A stretch of DNA of 16,513 bases from Chloroflexi bacterium UBA4733 (lineage in GTDB: Bacteria; Chloroflexota; UBA4733). The first letter of the stretch is position 1; each line of letters starts with the position of its first letter. A model generated the notes under the pieces. That model was not told the DNA's origin. It did not search any database and worked only from the letters and a program-made list of their open reading frames with translations. The position numbers were made by a program, and so were the translations under genes. Shown piece by piece: positions 1-7,818 of the stretch. The stretch is from NCBI GenBank assembly GCA_002404055.1, contig DHIZ01000042.1:1-16513 (forward strand), read 5' to 3'.

Positions 1-170
1 AGGTAGCGGAAGATGACCGGGTCATCGTAGGCCACGATCTCCAGGCCGCGCTCGAGCAGGGCGCTCCGCAGATGGGAGGCACTCAGCAAACCGTCCGGAT
101 CGCTGACCACGTACAACGGCGACCCGTCCAGGGGGAAGTGGGACGTGAGGCGTTCCACCCAGTCAGGCAT
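1..170 (-). CDS. pglZ: BREX PglZ, N-terminal fragment
   Basis: Only the first 56 codons are in the window; the gene runs off the left edge. It starts at ATG 170-168 and reads MPDWVERLTSHFPLDG, then YVVSDPDGLL and, near the end, AYDDPVIFRY. The [V/L]V[S/A]DPDGLL stretch followed by a D-P-V-x-FRY segment is how BREX-type PglZ proteins begin (alkaline-phosphatase-superfamily proteins with a PglZ domain). The metal-binding residues lie beyond the edge and cannot be checked. The ATG overlaps the last 8 bases of the helicase gene, so the two are almost certainly co-transcribed and translationally coupled. PglZ is a core component of every BREX type. Its place directly after a helicase matches the type 3 order brxC-pglXI-brxHII-pglZ. 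The family call comes from a short segment plus context. Confidence 0.8.
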   Translation of the reverse strand, partial: MPDWVERLTSHFPLDGSPLYVVSDPDGLLSASHLRSALLERGLEIVAYDDPVIFRY

Positions 171-2970
171 GCGACGGCTCTACGTGGATCAGGATGCTCG
201 GCGTCACCTCGGTGAGCAACGCTTCCCGTGCTGCGAGGGCTACAGCGTCGCGACGCTCCTCGGCGTTGACCTGTTCCAGGCGGTGCTCCCGGACAGTGTC
301 GAGTCCGGTGTGTGCGGCCACTTCCTTCCTGGCAGTAAAGAGCACGTGGAGCTTCTCCCGTTCCTGTACCAACCAGGCGCGGTGTTCCGACGCAAGCGCA
401 TGGTAGCGGGCGGCTGCCTCCGCCTGGGCGGCGCGCTGGAGTTGCTCCCAGCAGCGGGTCACCTTCCCAGCATCAATGACTCCGAGCGCTTCGATGCGCG
501 TTACCGGCTCGGCCAGCACTTCCCAGACCCGGCGCGCCGAGGGGATGAGGAGCGCGCCGTTGTCGTGGAGGAACAGGGGGAAGAAACGGTGGTAGCGACG
601 CCCTTCAGTCGTTGCTGTGAGTTGCCAGAGTGACCAGAGGCCGGACACTCCGGCCACCAGCCCGCTCACGGCTAGGGTCGGCACAGGTTGTCCGGGGACG
701 TAGCGTTGCCCCCGCTTGCGGATGGCCTGCAATCGCGGCTCGGAGAGCGTCACCAGGCGATCGGCGCCGGCAGCCAGATCGGCGCGCACAAAGGTGACGC
801 CTTCCCATTGCTCGCCATCGGCCCAGGTGAGGTCGTACCCATGGAGACGGGCGGTTACTGTCCCGCCTTCAGCACGGATGGCCCCAAGGGTCAGCGCTGC
901 CACCCAGCGCGGGAGGAGATGCTCGACCGCGGCACGAGCGACGGCAGGGTCCGGTGCTGCGTCGGGACGAAGCATTGCCGTCCCGGACAAGGAAGAGTCG
1001 GCCTGCCGGCGAAGTTCCTGCGCGAGGGCGGCGGCCGCAGTCTCCAGTTTTTCGGGATGGAGCAACGATTCGACGTAGAGCCGGGCAAAGTCCGCCTCCA
1101 CGTCGCCGGAATCCAGGACATCCCCCAGCTTGTCGACGCCCAGGTCCTCCAGGATGACCCGCAGCTTCTCTTGCAGCACCTCCTGGACGCGATGCTCAAC
1201 GCCAGCCTCCAGCGTCAGGTTAAAGGCGCGTACCGGCTGGGACTGGCCGATACGATCCACGCGGCCGATGCGCTGTTCAATCCGCATCGGGTTCCAGGGC
1301 AGGTCATAGTTCACGATCAGGTGACAAAACTGGAGGTTGATCCCTTCGCCACCGGCCTCGGTAGAAACGAGCACCCGCGTCTCCGAAGCGAACTGCTGCT
1401 GCACCTGGCGTCGCTCGTCGAGGTCCATCCTGCCATTGAGCGTCACCACGCTGTAGCCGTGCGCGCTGAAAAAACCGGCAAGCATCTCCTGGGTCGCCGT
1501 AAACTCGGTGAAAACCAGCAACTTGAGCTGTGGGTCAAGCTCCTCCCGCTCCAGCTCGACCAGGAGACCCAGGAGACGCTGCGCTTTGGCATCCATACCG
1601 GCTTGTTCGGCCTGGCGGGCGAGGTCCAGCAGGCGCTGCACGTCGCGGCGCTCGTTTGGCGAGAGGGGGACAGTACGAGTCAGTGTCTGCTCGACCGGTT
1701 CCGCCTCATCCTCCTCCAGCAGCTCCGGCTCCGGCGCCAATTCCCCGCCAAGCGCGACGAGCCGGCGCTCCAGGGCCGCGCGGATAGCGCGCGTGCTGCT
1801 GGTGGCCAGCCGCTGGAACAGCACCAGGAGGAAGCCAACCGCGAAGCGGCGCTCCCGCATCGCCAGGTTATAGCTCTCGCGAACGTACTCGGTCACTGCC
1901 GCGTAAAGACGCTCCTCCGCTGCGTGGCGGCCATCCCAGGCGACTGGAACCAGCCTGGTGAGGCGTGGCCGGAAGAGTGGCTGCCCTTCCACGTCCACGG
2001 CTGCGCGCTTCTCGGTGCGCGCCACGTACGGCAAAACACGCTCGCGGACTACCGACGACGGTGAAGGGAACTGCCGATCATCAAGCAGCGCCATGAGGCG
2101 GTGAAAGGCGTCGCCTTTGCCGTTGTGCGGCGTGGCCGAAAGCAAGAGCAGGTGCGGAGCGGCGCCGGCCAGCGCCCGGCCCAGTTTGTAGCGGGCGACA
2201 TCGTCCGTGGCGCCGGCCAGCCGGTGCGCCTCGTCCACCACGACCAGGTCCCAGTCGGCGGCAACGACGGCTTCGAAGCGGTCGCGATTGTAGCGAGCGA
2301 CCTGTTGAGCCGACCAGCCCTGCCGTTCCGCCAGCGGCTTGATGGCGTCGAGGGAGGTGACCACCTGATCACAGCGACGCCAGAACTCGGCCGGGTGCCG
2401 GGTGCTGCGGGCAGCCTGGTCGGATGGCAGGAGCAGCTCGAAGGATTCTGCGAAGTGCGTGCTCATCTCGGCGACCCATTGCCCGACCAGTCCCTTGGGC
2501 GCCACAACCAGGATGCGCGTTATCCGCCCGCGCAACTTCAACTCGCGGATGATGAGTCCCGCTTCGATCGTCTTGCCCAGCCCAACCTCGTCGGCCAGCA
2601 ACAGGCGAACCGGATCGCGCGCCATGGCACGGGAGAGCGCAGCAATCTGATGGGGCAGCGGAATGACCGGCGCATCGAGCGGCGCCAGCAGCACGTTGCG
2701 AGCGATAGCGTCGTCGATGCGCGCCGCCGTGGCGGCTACCACCGCGCCAGAAGGGGAGAGCACCGGCGCGTCGCCAATGGGGACCAGCGCCTCTGCCAAC
2801 AGGAGCTTTACACTGCCGTCAGTCGGGTCCCAGGCGCGCACGGCAGGTGAGCCGGGGCCGGCGAGGAATTCCAGCACCAGGACTGGGGAGCGCGTGAGAC
2901 GAGTCCAATGCCAGTTGACGGGTACGAGACGATCGGCGTTAGACACTGACGTCGCCACTCTCTGCGCCAA
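163..2970 (-). CDS. brxHII: SNF2-family helicase of BREX type 3 (BrxHII-like)
   Basis: A 935-residue superfamily 2 helicase. The ATP-binding motif LLADEVGLGKTIEAGLI is at about residues 123-140, Q-motif-like LPHQIAAL at 105-112, VVVDEAHRL (DEAH box) at 243-251, LLLLSATPHNG at 274-284, and motifs V-VI (STEAGGEGINL, EQRIGRVDRIGQ) at 536-576. An acidic linker lies near 410-427. The C-terminal third has no motif I recognise. In BREX type 3 a COG0553-like helicase sits between the methylase and pglZ, and here it overlaps pglZ by 8 bases. Its upstream neighbour is instead an opposite-strand operon, so it needs its own promoter. The start is uncertain. TTG 2970 directly follows an in-frame TGA, and GTG at 2958 or 2946 are alternatives; none has a clear Shine-Dalgarno. 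The motifs begin only about 100 residues in, so little can be missing. A DISARM DrmD-type helicase is the main alternative, but PglZ and BrxC in the same locus argue for BREX. Confidence 0.86.
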   Translation of the reverse strand: MAQRVATSVSNADRLVPVNWHWTRLTRSPVLVLEFLAGPGSPAVRAWDPTDGSVKLLLAEALVPIGDAPVLSPSGAVVAATAARIDDAIARNVLLAPLDAPVIPLPHQIAALSRAMARDPVRLLLADEVGLGKTIEAGLIIRELKLRGRITRILVVAPKGLVGQWVAEMSTHFAESFELLLPSDQAARSTRHPAEFWRRCDQVVTSLDAIKPLAERQGWSAQQVARYNRDRFEAVVAADWDLVVVDEAHRLAGATDDVARYKLGRALAGAAPHLLLLSATPHNGKGDAFHRLMALLDDRQFPSPSSVVRERVLPYVARTEKRAAVDVEGQPLFRPRLTRLVPVAWDGRHAAEERLYAAVTEYVRESYNLAMRERRFAVGFLLVLFQRLATSSTRAIRAALERRLVALGGELAPEPELLEEDEAEPVEQTLTRTVPLSPNERRDVQRLLDLARQAEQAGMDAKAQRLLGLLVELEREELDPQLKLLVFTEFTATQEMLAGFFSAHGYSVVTLNGRMDLDERRQVQQQFASETRVLVSTEAGGEGINLQFCHLIVNYDLPWNPMRIEQRIGRVDRIGQSQPVRAFNLTLEAGVEHRVQEVLQEKLRVILEDLGVDKLGDVLDSGDVEADFARLYVESLLHPEKLETAAAALAQELRRQADSSLSGTAMLRPDAAPDPAVARAAVEHLLPRWVAALTLGAIRAEGGTVTARLHGYDLTWADGEQWEGVTFVRADLAAGADRLVTLSEPRLQAIRKRGQRYVPGQPVPTLAVSGLVAGVSGLWSLWQLTATTEGRRYHRFFPLFLHDNGALLIPSARRVWEVLAEPVTRIEALGVIDAGKVTRCWEQLQRAAQAEAAARYHALASEHRAWLVQEREKLHVLFTARKEVAAHTGLDTVREHRLEQVNAEERRDAVALAAREALLTEVTPSILIHVEPSHA

Positions 2971-2997
2971 TCATAGCAGCCTTTGCTACTCGGGCTA

Positions 2998-3072
2998 TCA
3001 TCTTGGTGAGCAGCTCAGTGCGCCGCGGGCGTGAGGATGAACCCGAAGAGGCAACGGACCAGATGTAGTCAT
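2998..3072 (-). other. Possible leader mini-ORF upstream of the helicase
   Basis: ATG 3072-3070 opens 24 sense codons (MTTSGPLPLR...) ending at TGA 3000-2998. The ATG lies 8 bases after an extended -10-like sequence (TGC TAGGAT, 3089-3081), as a leaderless transcript would have it. The mini-ORF is in the same frame as the helicase, but TGA-TAG at its end, a TAG and a final TGA separate it from TTG 2970. It may be a leader peptide, the decayed original N-terminus of the helicase, or chance. Confidence 0.25.
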
Positions 3073-3080
3073 GATCCGCG

Positions 3081-3089
3081 ATCCTAGCA
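3081..3089 (-). promoter_or_regulatory. Extended -10 promoter element for the helicase/pglZ transcript
   Basis: On the minus strand TGC precedes TAGGAT, an extended -10 form. No good -35 is visible at 16-18 bases (AAGCGT at 17). It points to the helicase, which is cut off from the upstream BREX genes by a plus-strand operon, so a promoter is expected in this gap. The same TGC-plus-hexamer arrangement occurs before the MerR gene and pglXI. A broken palindrome, GATC-CGC-GATC (3073-3083), overlaps its downstream edge. Confidence 0.35.
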
Positions 3090-3223
3090 CTGAAAACTAC
3101 CGAACGCTTCGGAGACTTGACCTGCCTACGCTGTCTGCCTCTGTCCCTTCCATTGTGACGCCCTTATTGTCGTCCAATAGTTGTTTACACGTTGCAAGGA
3201 AGCGGTAGAACGACAAAAGCCCA

Positions 3224-3252
3224 TTGCGATTGTGGTTCCCCTGTGCTAGAAT
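3224..3252 (+). promoter_or_regulatory. Sigma70-type promoter of the MerR operon, probably leaderless
   Basis: TTGCGA (3224-3229), a 17-base spacer, then TAGAAT (3247-3252) preceded by TGC (extended -10). The GTG start of the MerR gene is at 3260, 7 bases after the -10, which is about where transcription should begin. No Shine-Dalgarno is present, consistent with a leaderless message. MerR proteins often bind between -35 and -10, so self-regulation is plausible, but no clear dyad is seen in the spacer. Confidence 0.55.
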
Positions 3253-3259
3253 AGCCCCT

Positions 3260-3727
3260 GTGAACGCTGAGATCTTTACGACCGTCGACATTGCCCACTT
3301 GACCGGCTTCTCAGTGCGCCAGATTGATTATTGGGCCCACCAGGGGTTAGTCGTCCCCAGCCTGCAACAGTCCGCTGGACCCGGCACCCGACGACTCTAC
3401 ACGGGTGGCGACTTGGTGCAGTTTCACTTCATACGGCAACTCAAGCAGGGGGGATGGTCGACACAAAAGGTGCGCACCGCCGTGACGCGCCTGCGTGAGG
3501 TAATGGAGGATCCCCACCCGCTCAGGACGGCGGTACTCTTCGATGGCAAGAACACTCTCTTGGCGCTCTGCAAGACCAAGGACGGAGAGCGCATCCTATT
3601 CGATGCCCTCTCTGCTCAAGGCCAGCGCGTCATGTCGATAGTGCTCAGCTCGCTTGTCGAGCAGGCACGGCAGGTCTACTCGGAGGACTGGCAGGAGCGT
3701 CGTGTGACGGAGTCGGCGACGCCATGA
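3260..3727 (+). CDS. MerR-family transcriptional regulator
   Basis: A 155-residue protein with a MerR-type winged helix at the N-terminus. TTVDIAHLTGFSVRQIDYW (about residues 7-25) is the helix-turn-helix, GTRRLYTGGDL (about 44-54) is the wing that precedes the second helix pair, and QLKQGGWSTQKVRTAVTRLR follows. The remaining 70 residues (LFDGKNTLLALCKTKDGERI and on) resemble the short C-terminal part of small MerR-like proteins and show no metal-binding cysteine cluster. I chose GTG 3260 because it gives a normal MerR N-terminus and sits 7 bases from a good -10; an upstream TTG at 3224 would lie inside the promoter. The stop overlaps the next gene by 4 bases (ATGA), so it is the first gene of the operon and the obvious candidate to control it. 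Restriction systems usually use XRE-type C proteins, so a MerR controller is uncommon. Confidence 0.88.
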   Translation: MNAEIFTTVDIAHLTGFSVRQIDYWAHQGLVVPSLQQSAGPGTRRLYTGGDLVQFHFIRQLKQGGWSTQKVRTAVTRLREVMEDPHPLRTAVLFDGKNTLLALCKTKDGERILFDALSAQGQRVMSIVLSSLVEQARQVYSEDWQERRVTESATP

Positions 3728-6700
3728 ATGCACGCGCCTTACAACGCCTCATGCTCGATGAACTCGGCTACGCCAATAGCCTGGGCCTCGACGAGTCGCC
3801 GGAATGGGAAAGTGGGCGCCCCATCCCCGACATCAACAGCGCCTATGTCGTTCGCGGATCGCGTGTGCTTTACTTCGCTACGCTGGATCATCCGGACCCC
3901 GATCGCTTGTTGGATCTCTACCGCAGCGTCTGGACGGAAAGCCAAGTCCCACTTCTCTACGTGATCTTGCCCACCGAGATTCGCGTCTACAACTCCTATG
4001 CCCTGCCTCCTGAGCATGCCGAGGAGCTTAGTCTGGGTAATCGGTTGCTGCAACATCTCACGCATTTGACCGACATTCTAGAAGCACAGCAAGCAATCCG
4101 TAGCAGACTGCGGCCATATGGCCGCACGAACCTGGATACTGGCGCGTTCTGGGCGACGGACGAAGGCCGTAAGGTCAATGCTGATGATCGGGCCGACCAG
4201 CGGCTGCAGAAATCGATCGCCCAACTTCGCCGCGTCCTCGTGGGTAAACTCAAACTTCCAAACACCATCGCCTATGCGCTCCTCGGTAGATCACTGTTTA
4301 TTCGCTACCTTGAGGACCGTGACATCATCACTGCAGAGCAAGTGGTGAGAATAACGGATGGCATGATGCGGACCTACCGTGATTCGCTCAATGATCCCGC
4401 AACGGCCTACCGACTGTTCAGTGAGCTTGAGGAACGTTTCCACGGCGATATTTTTCCTGTTGAGGCAGGTGAGCGGCAGGCGGTGGGGCAGCAACATTTG
4501 CATGCCGTTGCTGACTTCCTGGACGGTACCGACTTAGAATCGGGCCAAACGAGCTTTTGGCCCTATAATTTTCGTTTCATCCCAATCGCTCTCATGAGCA
4601 GCGTCTACGATATATTCTTGGCCGATAACAAACGGCGCGGTTCAGGCACGTATTACACTCCACTATCGCTCGTCGACTTCATGTTGAATGAGACGTTACC
4701 GCGCAATGCAATTGAGTTGGACATGCGGATACTCGACCCGGCCTGTGGCTCCGGCATCTTCCTCGTCCGCGCGTACGAGCGTCTAATTGCTACCTGGCGA
4801 CGATTGCACAGGCGTCGCCCCAACTTCAACGAACTTGGCGATATTCTCAAGCGCTGCATCTTCGGTGTGGATAAACATCGTGAGGCAATCCAAGTCGCCG
4901 CATTCAATCTGTATATTGTAATGCTTGATCATGTGGACGATCGGCAGATTGCGACGGGCGCCATTCGCTTCCCTCACCTGCAGGACAGCAATTTGCTTGT
5001 GGAAGACTTTTTTGCAACAGCGACTTGGCGCACACTCGGAAAGCAACAGTTCGATCGCGTTGTGGGTAACCTACCATGGGGCGAGAATACGCTGACCAAA
5101 CCCGCGGCAGATTGGCTGCAGGCGAACGGCTTATCCGTTGGCGATAAGCAGATCGCACAGGCCTTTCTGTACTACGCCCCAAAGTTCTGCAAGGAGACGG
5201 GCGAAGTCGCGATGCTCGCACCTGCCCGTGGTACGGTGACAGTAGGCAGCGAACATGCGGCATTTCGGCAGCAGTTCTTCCAGCAATTCCGGATCCGGGC
5301 CGTGGTTAACTTCTCGGCGCTCGTCTACGAGCTCTTCACCACATCGATCAGCCCGACGGTAGCCCTGTTCTATCGAGCGGCAACGCTTGCGGAGCAGGTA
5401 GCGCCGTGGCGCGTTATCTACGGGGTCCCGAAGCCATCATCCTTCTCCCGACAGGTAGGTGCCGTGCTCCTTGATGCGAACGACATCAAGTATCTCGAGC
5501 GGACCGAGCTTGTTGCCCAGCCGGATCTCTGGAAAACGGCGATGTGGGGGACGGCCCGCGACGCGCAATTGATCGCAAGATTGCGCAACTTCCCGACGCT
5601 GGAAGAGACCGCAGCGCGTCGTGGCTGGCGGATCGAATCGGGACTGACAAGGGGAGGACCGAGCTCCAAGAAGCGACTCGCTACTTGGTTAGAGCACGTT
5701 GACGAGATCCCGACCGATCGCTTCGAACCTTACATCCTGCGCGCTGATAGCCTGAGGCGCATGACTGATCTGGCTTTCACTCGCCCCCGGACGCCCGACA
5801 CGGTTCGAGGTCCCTTGGCGCTCATCCGCCGCAGCCCGGTGCGTCACCGGGCGACGGCGGCGTTCCACCAGGCCGACATCGCTTACTACTATGAGATCAT
5901 CGGCGTGGGTGCCGCTCCACAAGACGAACGGCTCCTCAAATGGCTTGTTGCTTGCGTCAACTCGCCGCTCATCCAGTACTACCATTTCTTGACCTCTAGC
6001 CTTTGGGCTGTCGAACGGGGCATCATCCTTGAAGAGGAATACAAGCGGATGCCATTACCGATCCCAACTGAGAAAGACCCGCGGTTGCAGGAGGTAGTCT
6101 GGCGGTTCGACCGAATAACGGAGTTGCTATTGTCGGATGAACCGATGGGAAGAGCTCAGCGCGAAGCCAGCGTCGTAGCGCTCGAAGGTGAAATAGCCGA
6201 ACTCGTCTTCGACGTCTACGGTATCGACTCGTCGGAGCACGATCTGGTGCGTGACATGGTGGAATACGGGATTGGCTTTTATTATTGGAGTAAGCGCTCG
6301 AAACGAAGATCCGGCACGCATCCTTCGGTATCGCCCCCTTCAGCAACAATGCTCCGAGAGTATACGGAGATTTTTATCGAGGTCGCATCGTCATTATTGC
6401 GCTACCAGAGGCAAACGCTAGACGCGATTGTCTATCATGATGGCTCTCCCTTGTCCGTCGTTGGCTTCGAATTGAAGAGATTAGCGGATGCCGGTACAAT
6501 CAAGATTATTCACGACCACCATGCGCTGCGCAGTGTCTTGCTCGCTTTGGATCACCAGATGCTGGAATCGCAACGTGACACGGTTTACGTACGGCGGCAT
6601 GTGCGGATCTACGACGGGAATCGCCTATTCCTGATTCGCCCGAACGAGCAACGGTTCTGGACCCATTCCCAAGCTCGGGCGGATGCCGACAGCGTGATCG

Positions 6701-6747
6701 TCGATTGGTTATCCCGATCGGCGGAAGTGTTCACGGCGACGTCGTGA
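3724..6747 (+). CDS. N6-adenine DNA methylase (type IIG/Eco57I-like) with target-recognition region
   Basis: A 1007-residue protein with a gamma-class amino-methyltransferase core. Motif X-like GTYYTP is at 308-313, motif I LDPACGSG at 337-344, and motif IV VVGNLPW at 446-452 (the NPPY-type catalytic motif, here NLPW). The order X-I-IV suits the Eco57I/TaqI/type I HsdM group. Residues of about 640-790 look like a TaqI-type target-recognition region, including ALIRRSPVRHR and a VNSPLIQYYHFL segment. Residues 1-130 may be a degenerate nuclease-like domain (DINSAYVV, VLYFATLDHP, LLYVILPTEIRVY), but I find no convincing ExK. The C-terminal 130 residues (TVYVRRHVRIYDGNRLFLI) are unrecognised. It starts at ATG 3724 within an ATGA overlap with the MerR gene and ends in a GTGA overlap with the nuclease candidate. 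The sequence looks more AT-rich than the BREX genes, which fits import. A BREX PglX is the alternative, but PglXI is already present. Confidence 0.85.
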   Translation: MNARALQRLMLDELGYANSLGLDESPEWESGRPIPDINSAYVVRGSRVLYFATLDHPDPDRLLDLYRSVWTESQVPLLYVILPTEIRVYNSYALPPEHAEELSLGNRLLQHLTHLTDILEAQQAIRSRLRPYGRTNLDTGAFWATDEGRKVNADDRADQRLQKSIAQLRRVLVGKLKLPNTIAYALLGRSLFIRYLEDRDIITAEQVVRITDGMMRTYRDSLNDPATAYRLFSELEERFHGDIFPVEAGERQAVGQQHLHAVADFLDGTDLESGQTSFWPYNFRFIPIALMSSVYDIFLADNKRRGSGTYYTPLSLVDFMLNETLPRNAIELDMRILDPACGSGIFLVRAYERLIATWRRLHRRRPNFNELGDILKRCIFGVDKHREAIQVAAFNLYIVMLDHVDDRQIATGAIRFPHLQDSNLLVEDFFATATWRTLGKQQFDRVVGNLPWGENTLTKPAADWLQANGLSVGDKQIAQAFLYYAPKFCKETGEVAMLAPARGTVTVGSEHAAFRQQFFQQFRIRAVVNFSALVYELFTTSISPTVALFYRAATLAEQVAPWRVIYGVPKPSSFSRQVGAVLLDANDIKYLERTELVAQPDLWKTAMWGTARDAQLIARLRNFPTLEETAARRGWRIESGLTRGGPSSKKRLATWLEHVDEIPTDRFEPYILRADSLRRMTDLAFTRPRTPDTVRGPLALIRRSPVRHRATAAFHQADIAYYYEIIGVGAAPQDERLLKWLVACVNSPLIQYYHFLTSSLWAVERGIILEEEYKRMPLPIPTEKDPRLQEVVWRFDRITELLLSDEPMGRAQREASVVALEGEIAELVFDVYGIDSSEHDLVRDMVEYGIGFYYWSKRSKRRSGTHPSVSPPSATMLREYTEIFIEVASSLLRYQRQTLDAIVYHDGSPLSVVGFELKRLADAGTIKIIHDHHALRSVLLALDHQMLESQRDTVYVRRHVRIYDGNRLFLIRPNEQRFWTHSQARADADSVIVDWLSRSAEVFTATS

Positions 6748-7448
6748 TCCAATTGGACTCATCCCAGATCTCATCGTTGTCCTCTGCCATTGGCGAGCCG
6801 TTTTCGGTTTCCTGGGATAGTTTTGTCCAGATTGTGCTGGATACGACAGTCGAGGCCTATCTCCAGATGCGTGCCAGTGGTGCCGTGAATACGGCGATGG
6901 AGGAGGACGCCTTCAGCGCAATACTGACCGAGGATTACATCCGCCCCCTACTGCGGAGTAGACAATCCCTAAACATCGTCGCTGAATGCCAGGCGCCAGT
7001 GTACACGCCCGCAATGAAGACAGGTATGACGAGCACAAAGTATGCGAAGTGGATCGACATTAGGGTGGGACTTTCGGCATGGAGCTACGAACGAATCTAC
7101 TTCGCCTGGGAATGCAAACTGGTCGCTGACAGGCGACTCAATGCTGCCTACAGAAGGCTGTGCCCCGACTACGTGCGTGAGGGAGTCAGACGATTTATGA
7201 ATGGAGCCTATGCGGCAGACGTGAGCAATGCAGGCATGCTAGGGTACGTACTGGCTGGGGACGTTTCGGTAATTGTCGATGATATTAATAAGAGCATGGA
7301 TCGAAAGGATCTCCAGAATGTCCTATCTTCTACAGACCATCTTGTTCCCACATCCTCGATAGGATCATTCGCCGATGTATATCAGTCAAGGCACATGCGA
7401 AGCGGTCTTGGCGATATCCAGCTGCACCATCTATTCCTGACCTTCTGA
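6744..7448 (+). CDS. Putative PD-(D/E)XK-type restriction nuclease
   Basis: A 234-residue protein read from GTG 6744, which overlaps the methylase stop as GTGA. TTG 6705 is the alternative upstream start, but it would overlap the methylase by 43 bases. I do not recognise the family by name. The middle carries KWIDIRVGL (Asp about 105) and, 18 residues on, YFAWECKLV (Glu 123, Lys 125). This beta-strand D...ExK spacing is that of PD-(D/E)XK nucleases. An EEDAF acidic pair near 53-54 could supply the helix-1 glutamate. A conserved-looking segment follows (YVREGVRRFMNGAYAADV, then AGMLGYVL). Third in an operon after a MerR regulator and a DNA methylase, it is most simply the restriction subunit that acts with that methylase. 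The catalytic reading is inference from pattern and position. Confidence 0.68.
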   Translation: MIQLDSSQISSLSSAIGEPFSVSWDSFVQIVLDTTVEAYLQMRASGAVNTAMEEDAFSAILTEDYIRPLLRSRQSLNIVAECQAPVYTPAMKTGMTSTKYAKWIDIRVGLSAWSYERIYFAWECKLVADRRLNAAYRRLCPDYVREGVRRFMNGAYAADVSNAGMLGYVLAGDVSVIVDDINKSMDRKDLQNVLSSTDHLVPTSSIGSFADVYQSRHMRSGLGDIQLHHLFLTF

Positions 7449-7535
7449 ACAGCTGATGCGCACCTGAAGCGCACTATGCATCCGGCGGGTAGGGCGGGTG
7501 CCCCCCTGAGAAAGCCCACTGCCGTTTCGTTGGCC

Positions 7536-7555
7536 TTGCATGCGCGCGCATGCAA
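7536..7555. repeat. Perfect 20-bp palindrome
   Basis: TTGCATGCGC is followed directly by its reverse complement GCGCATGCAA, with no spacer and no mismatch. The inner 18 bases alternate strictly between pyrimidine and purine, a composition that favours Z-DNA or cruciform extrusion. It lies about 90 bases past the nuclease stop. It could be a protein-binding site, a recombination site or a remnant of an element end. No T-run follows, so it is not a standard terminator. Confidence 0.75.
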
Positions 7556-7797
7556 ACATTAAAGCGGACATTGGTAGCTTCCTCCAGCTTATCCCTGCAC
7601 GCGCCGGAGACCGAGACTATACGTTCGCCGGGCCGCGCCGCCGCATCTGCGTCAGACCCATCGAGCATACCGTCACGGACGGGCAAACAGCGGACACTAG
7701 GCGACACGATGACGAAGCGCGGCCTTCCCAGCTGAATCCGGCCATCCTGGTGTGTACGGGGACGGATGATGCGCACCGGATGTTGCGTGATGCCCCC

Positions 7798-7813
7798 GCG
7801 ATCCTTGGATCGC
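7798..7813. repeat. Short inverted repeat after the pglXI remnant stop
   Basis: GCGATCC-TT-GGATCGC: 7-bp arms around a 2-base centre, 5 bases downstream (minus strand) of the stop codon of the duplicated pglXI tail. It has a hairpin shape but no T-run in either direction. It may have been the end-of-gene hairpin of the ancestral methylase gene. Confidence 0.4.
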
Positions 7814-7818
7814 TCCGT

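Larger units (their letters stand above)
7449..7818. other. Gene-free stretch between the nuclease and the pglXI remnant
   Basis: About 370 bases with no gene I trust. A minus-strand frame opens at GTG 7776 (VRIIRPRTHQDGRIQLGRPR) and stays open to 7474, but its later part shows no protein-like character. It could be the decayed start of a gene once downstream of pglXI. The stretch also holds a G-rich run (7484-7498), a perfect 20-bp palindrome (7536-7555) and a small inverted repeat (7798-7813). No intrinsic terminator with a T-run is seen for either converging transcript. Confidence 0.5.

Noticed and set aside
688..2064. 458-codon plus-strand open frame
   Set aside because: It lies antisense to the helicase motifs, has low-complexity composition typical of GC-rich mirror frames, and shows no recognisable motif.
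163..2970. DISARM DrmD assignment for the helicase
   Set aside because: No DUF1998 (DrmB), PLD (DrmC) or DrmA gene is present, whereas PglZ, BrxC and a Zn-ribbon methylase match BREX type 3.
7484..7498. G-rich run that could form a two-layer G-quadruplex
   Set aside because: Short, with one run of only two G, and not unusual in GC-rich DNA.
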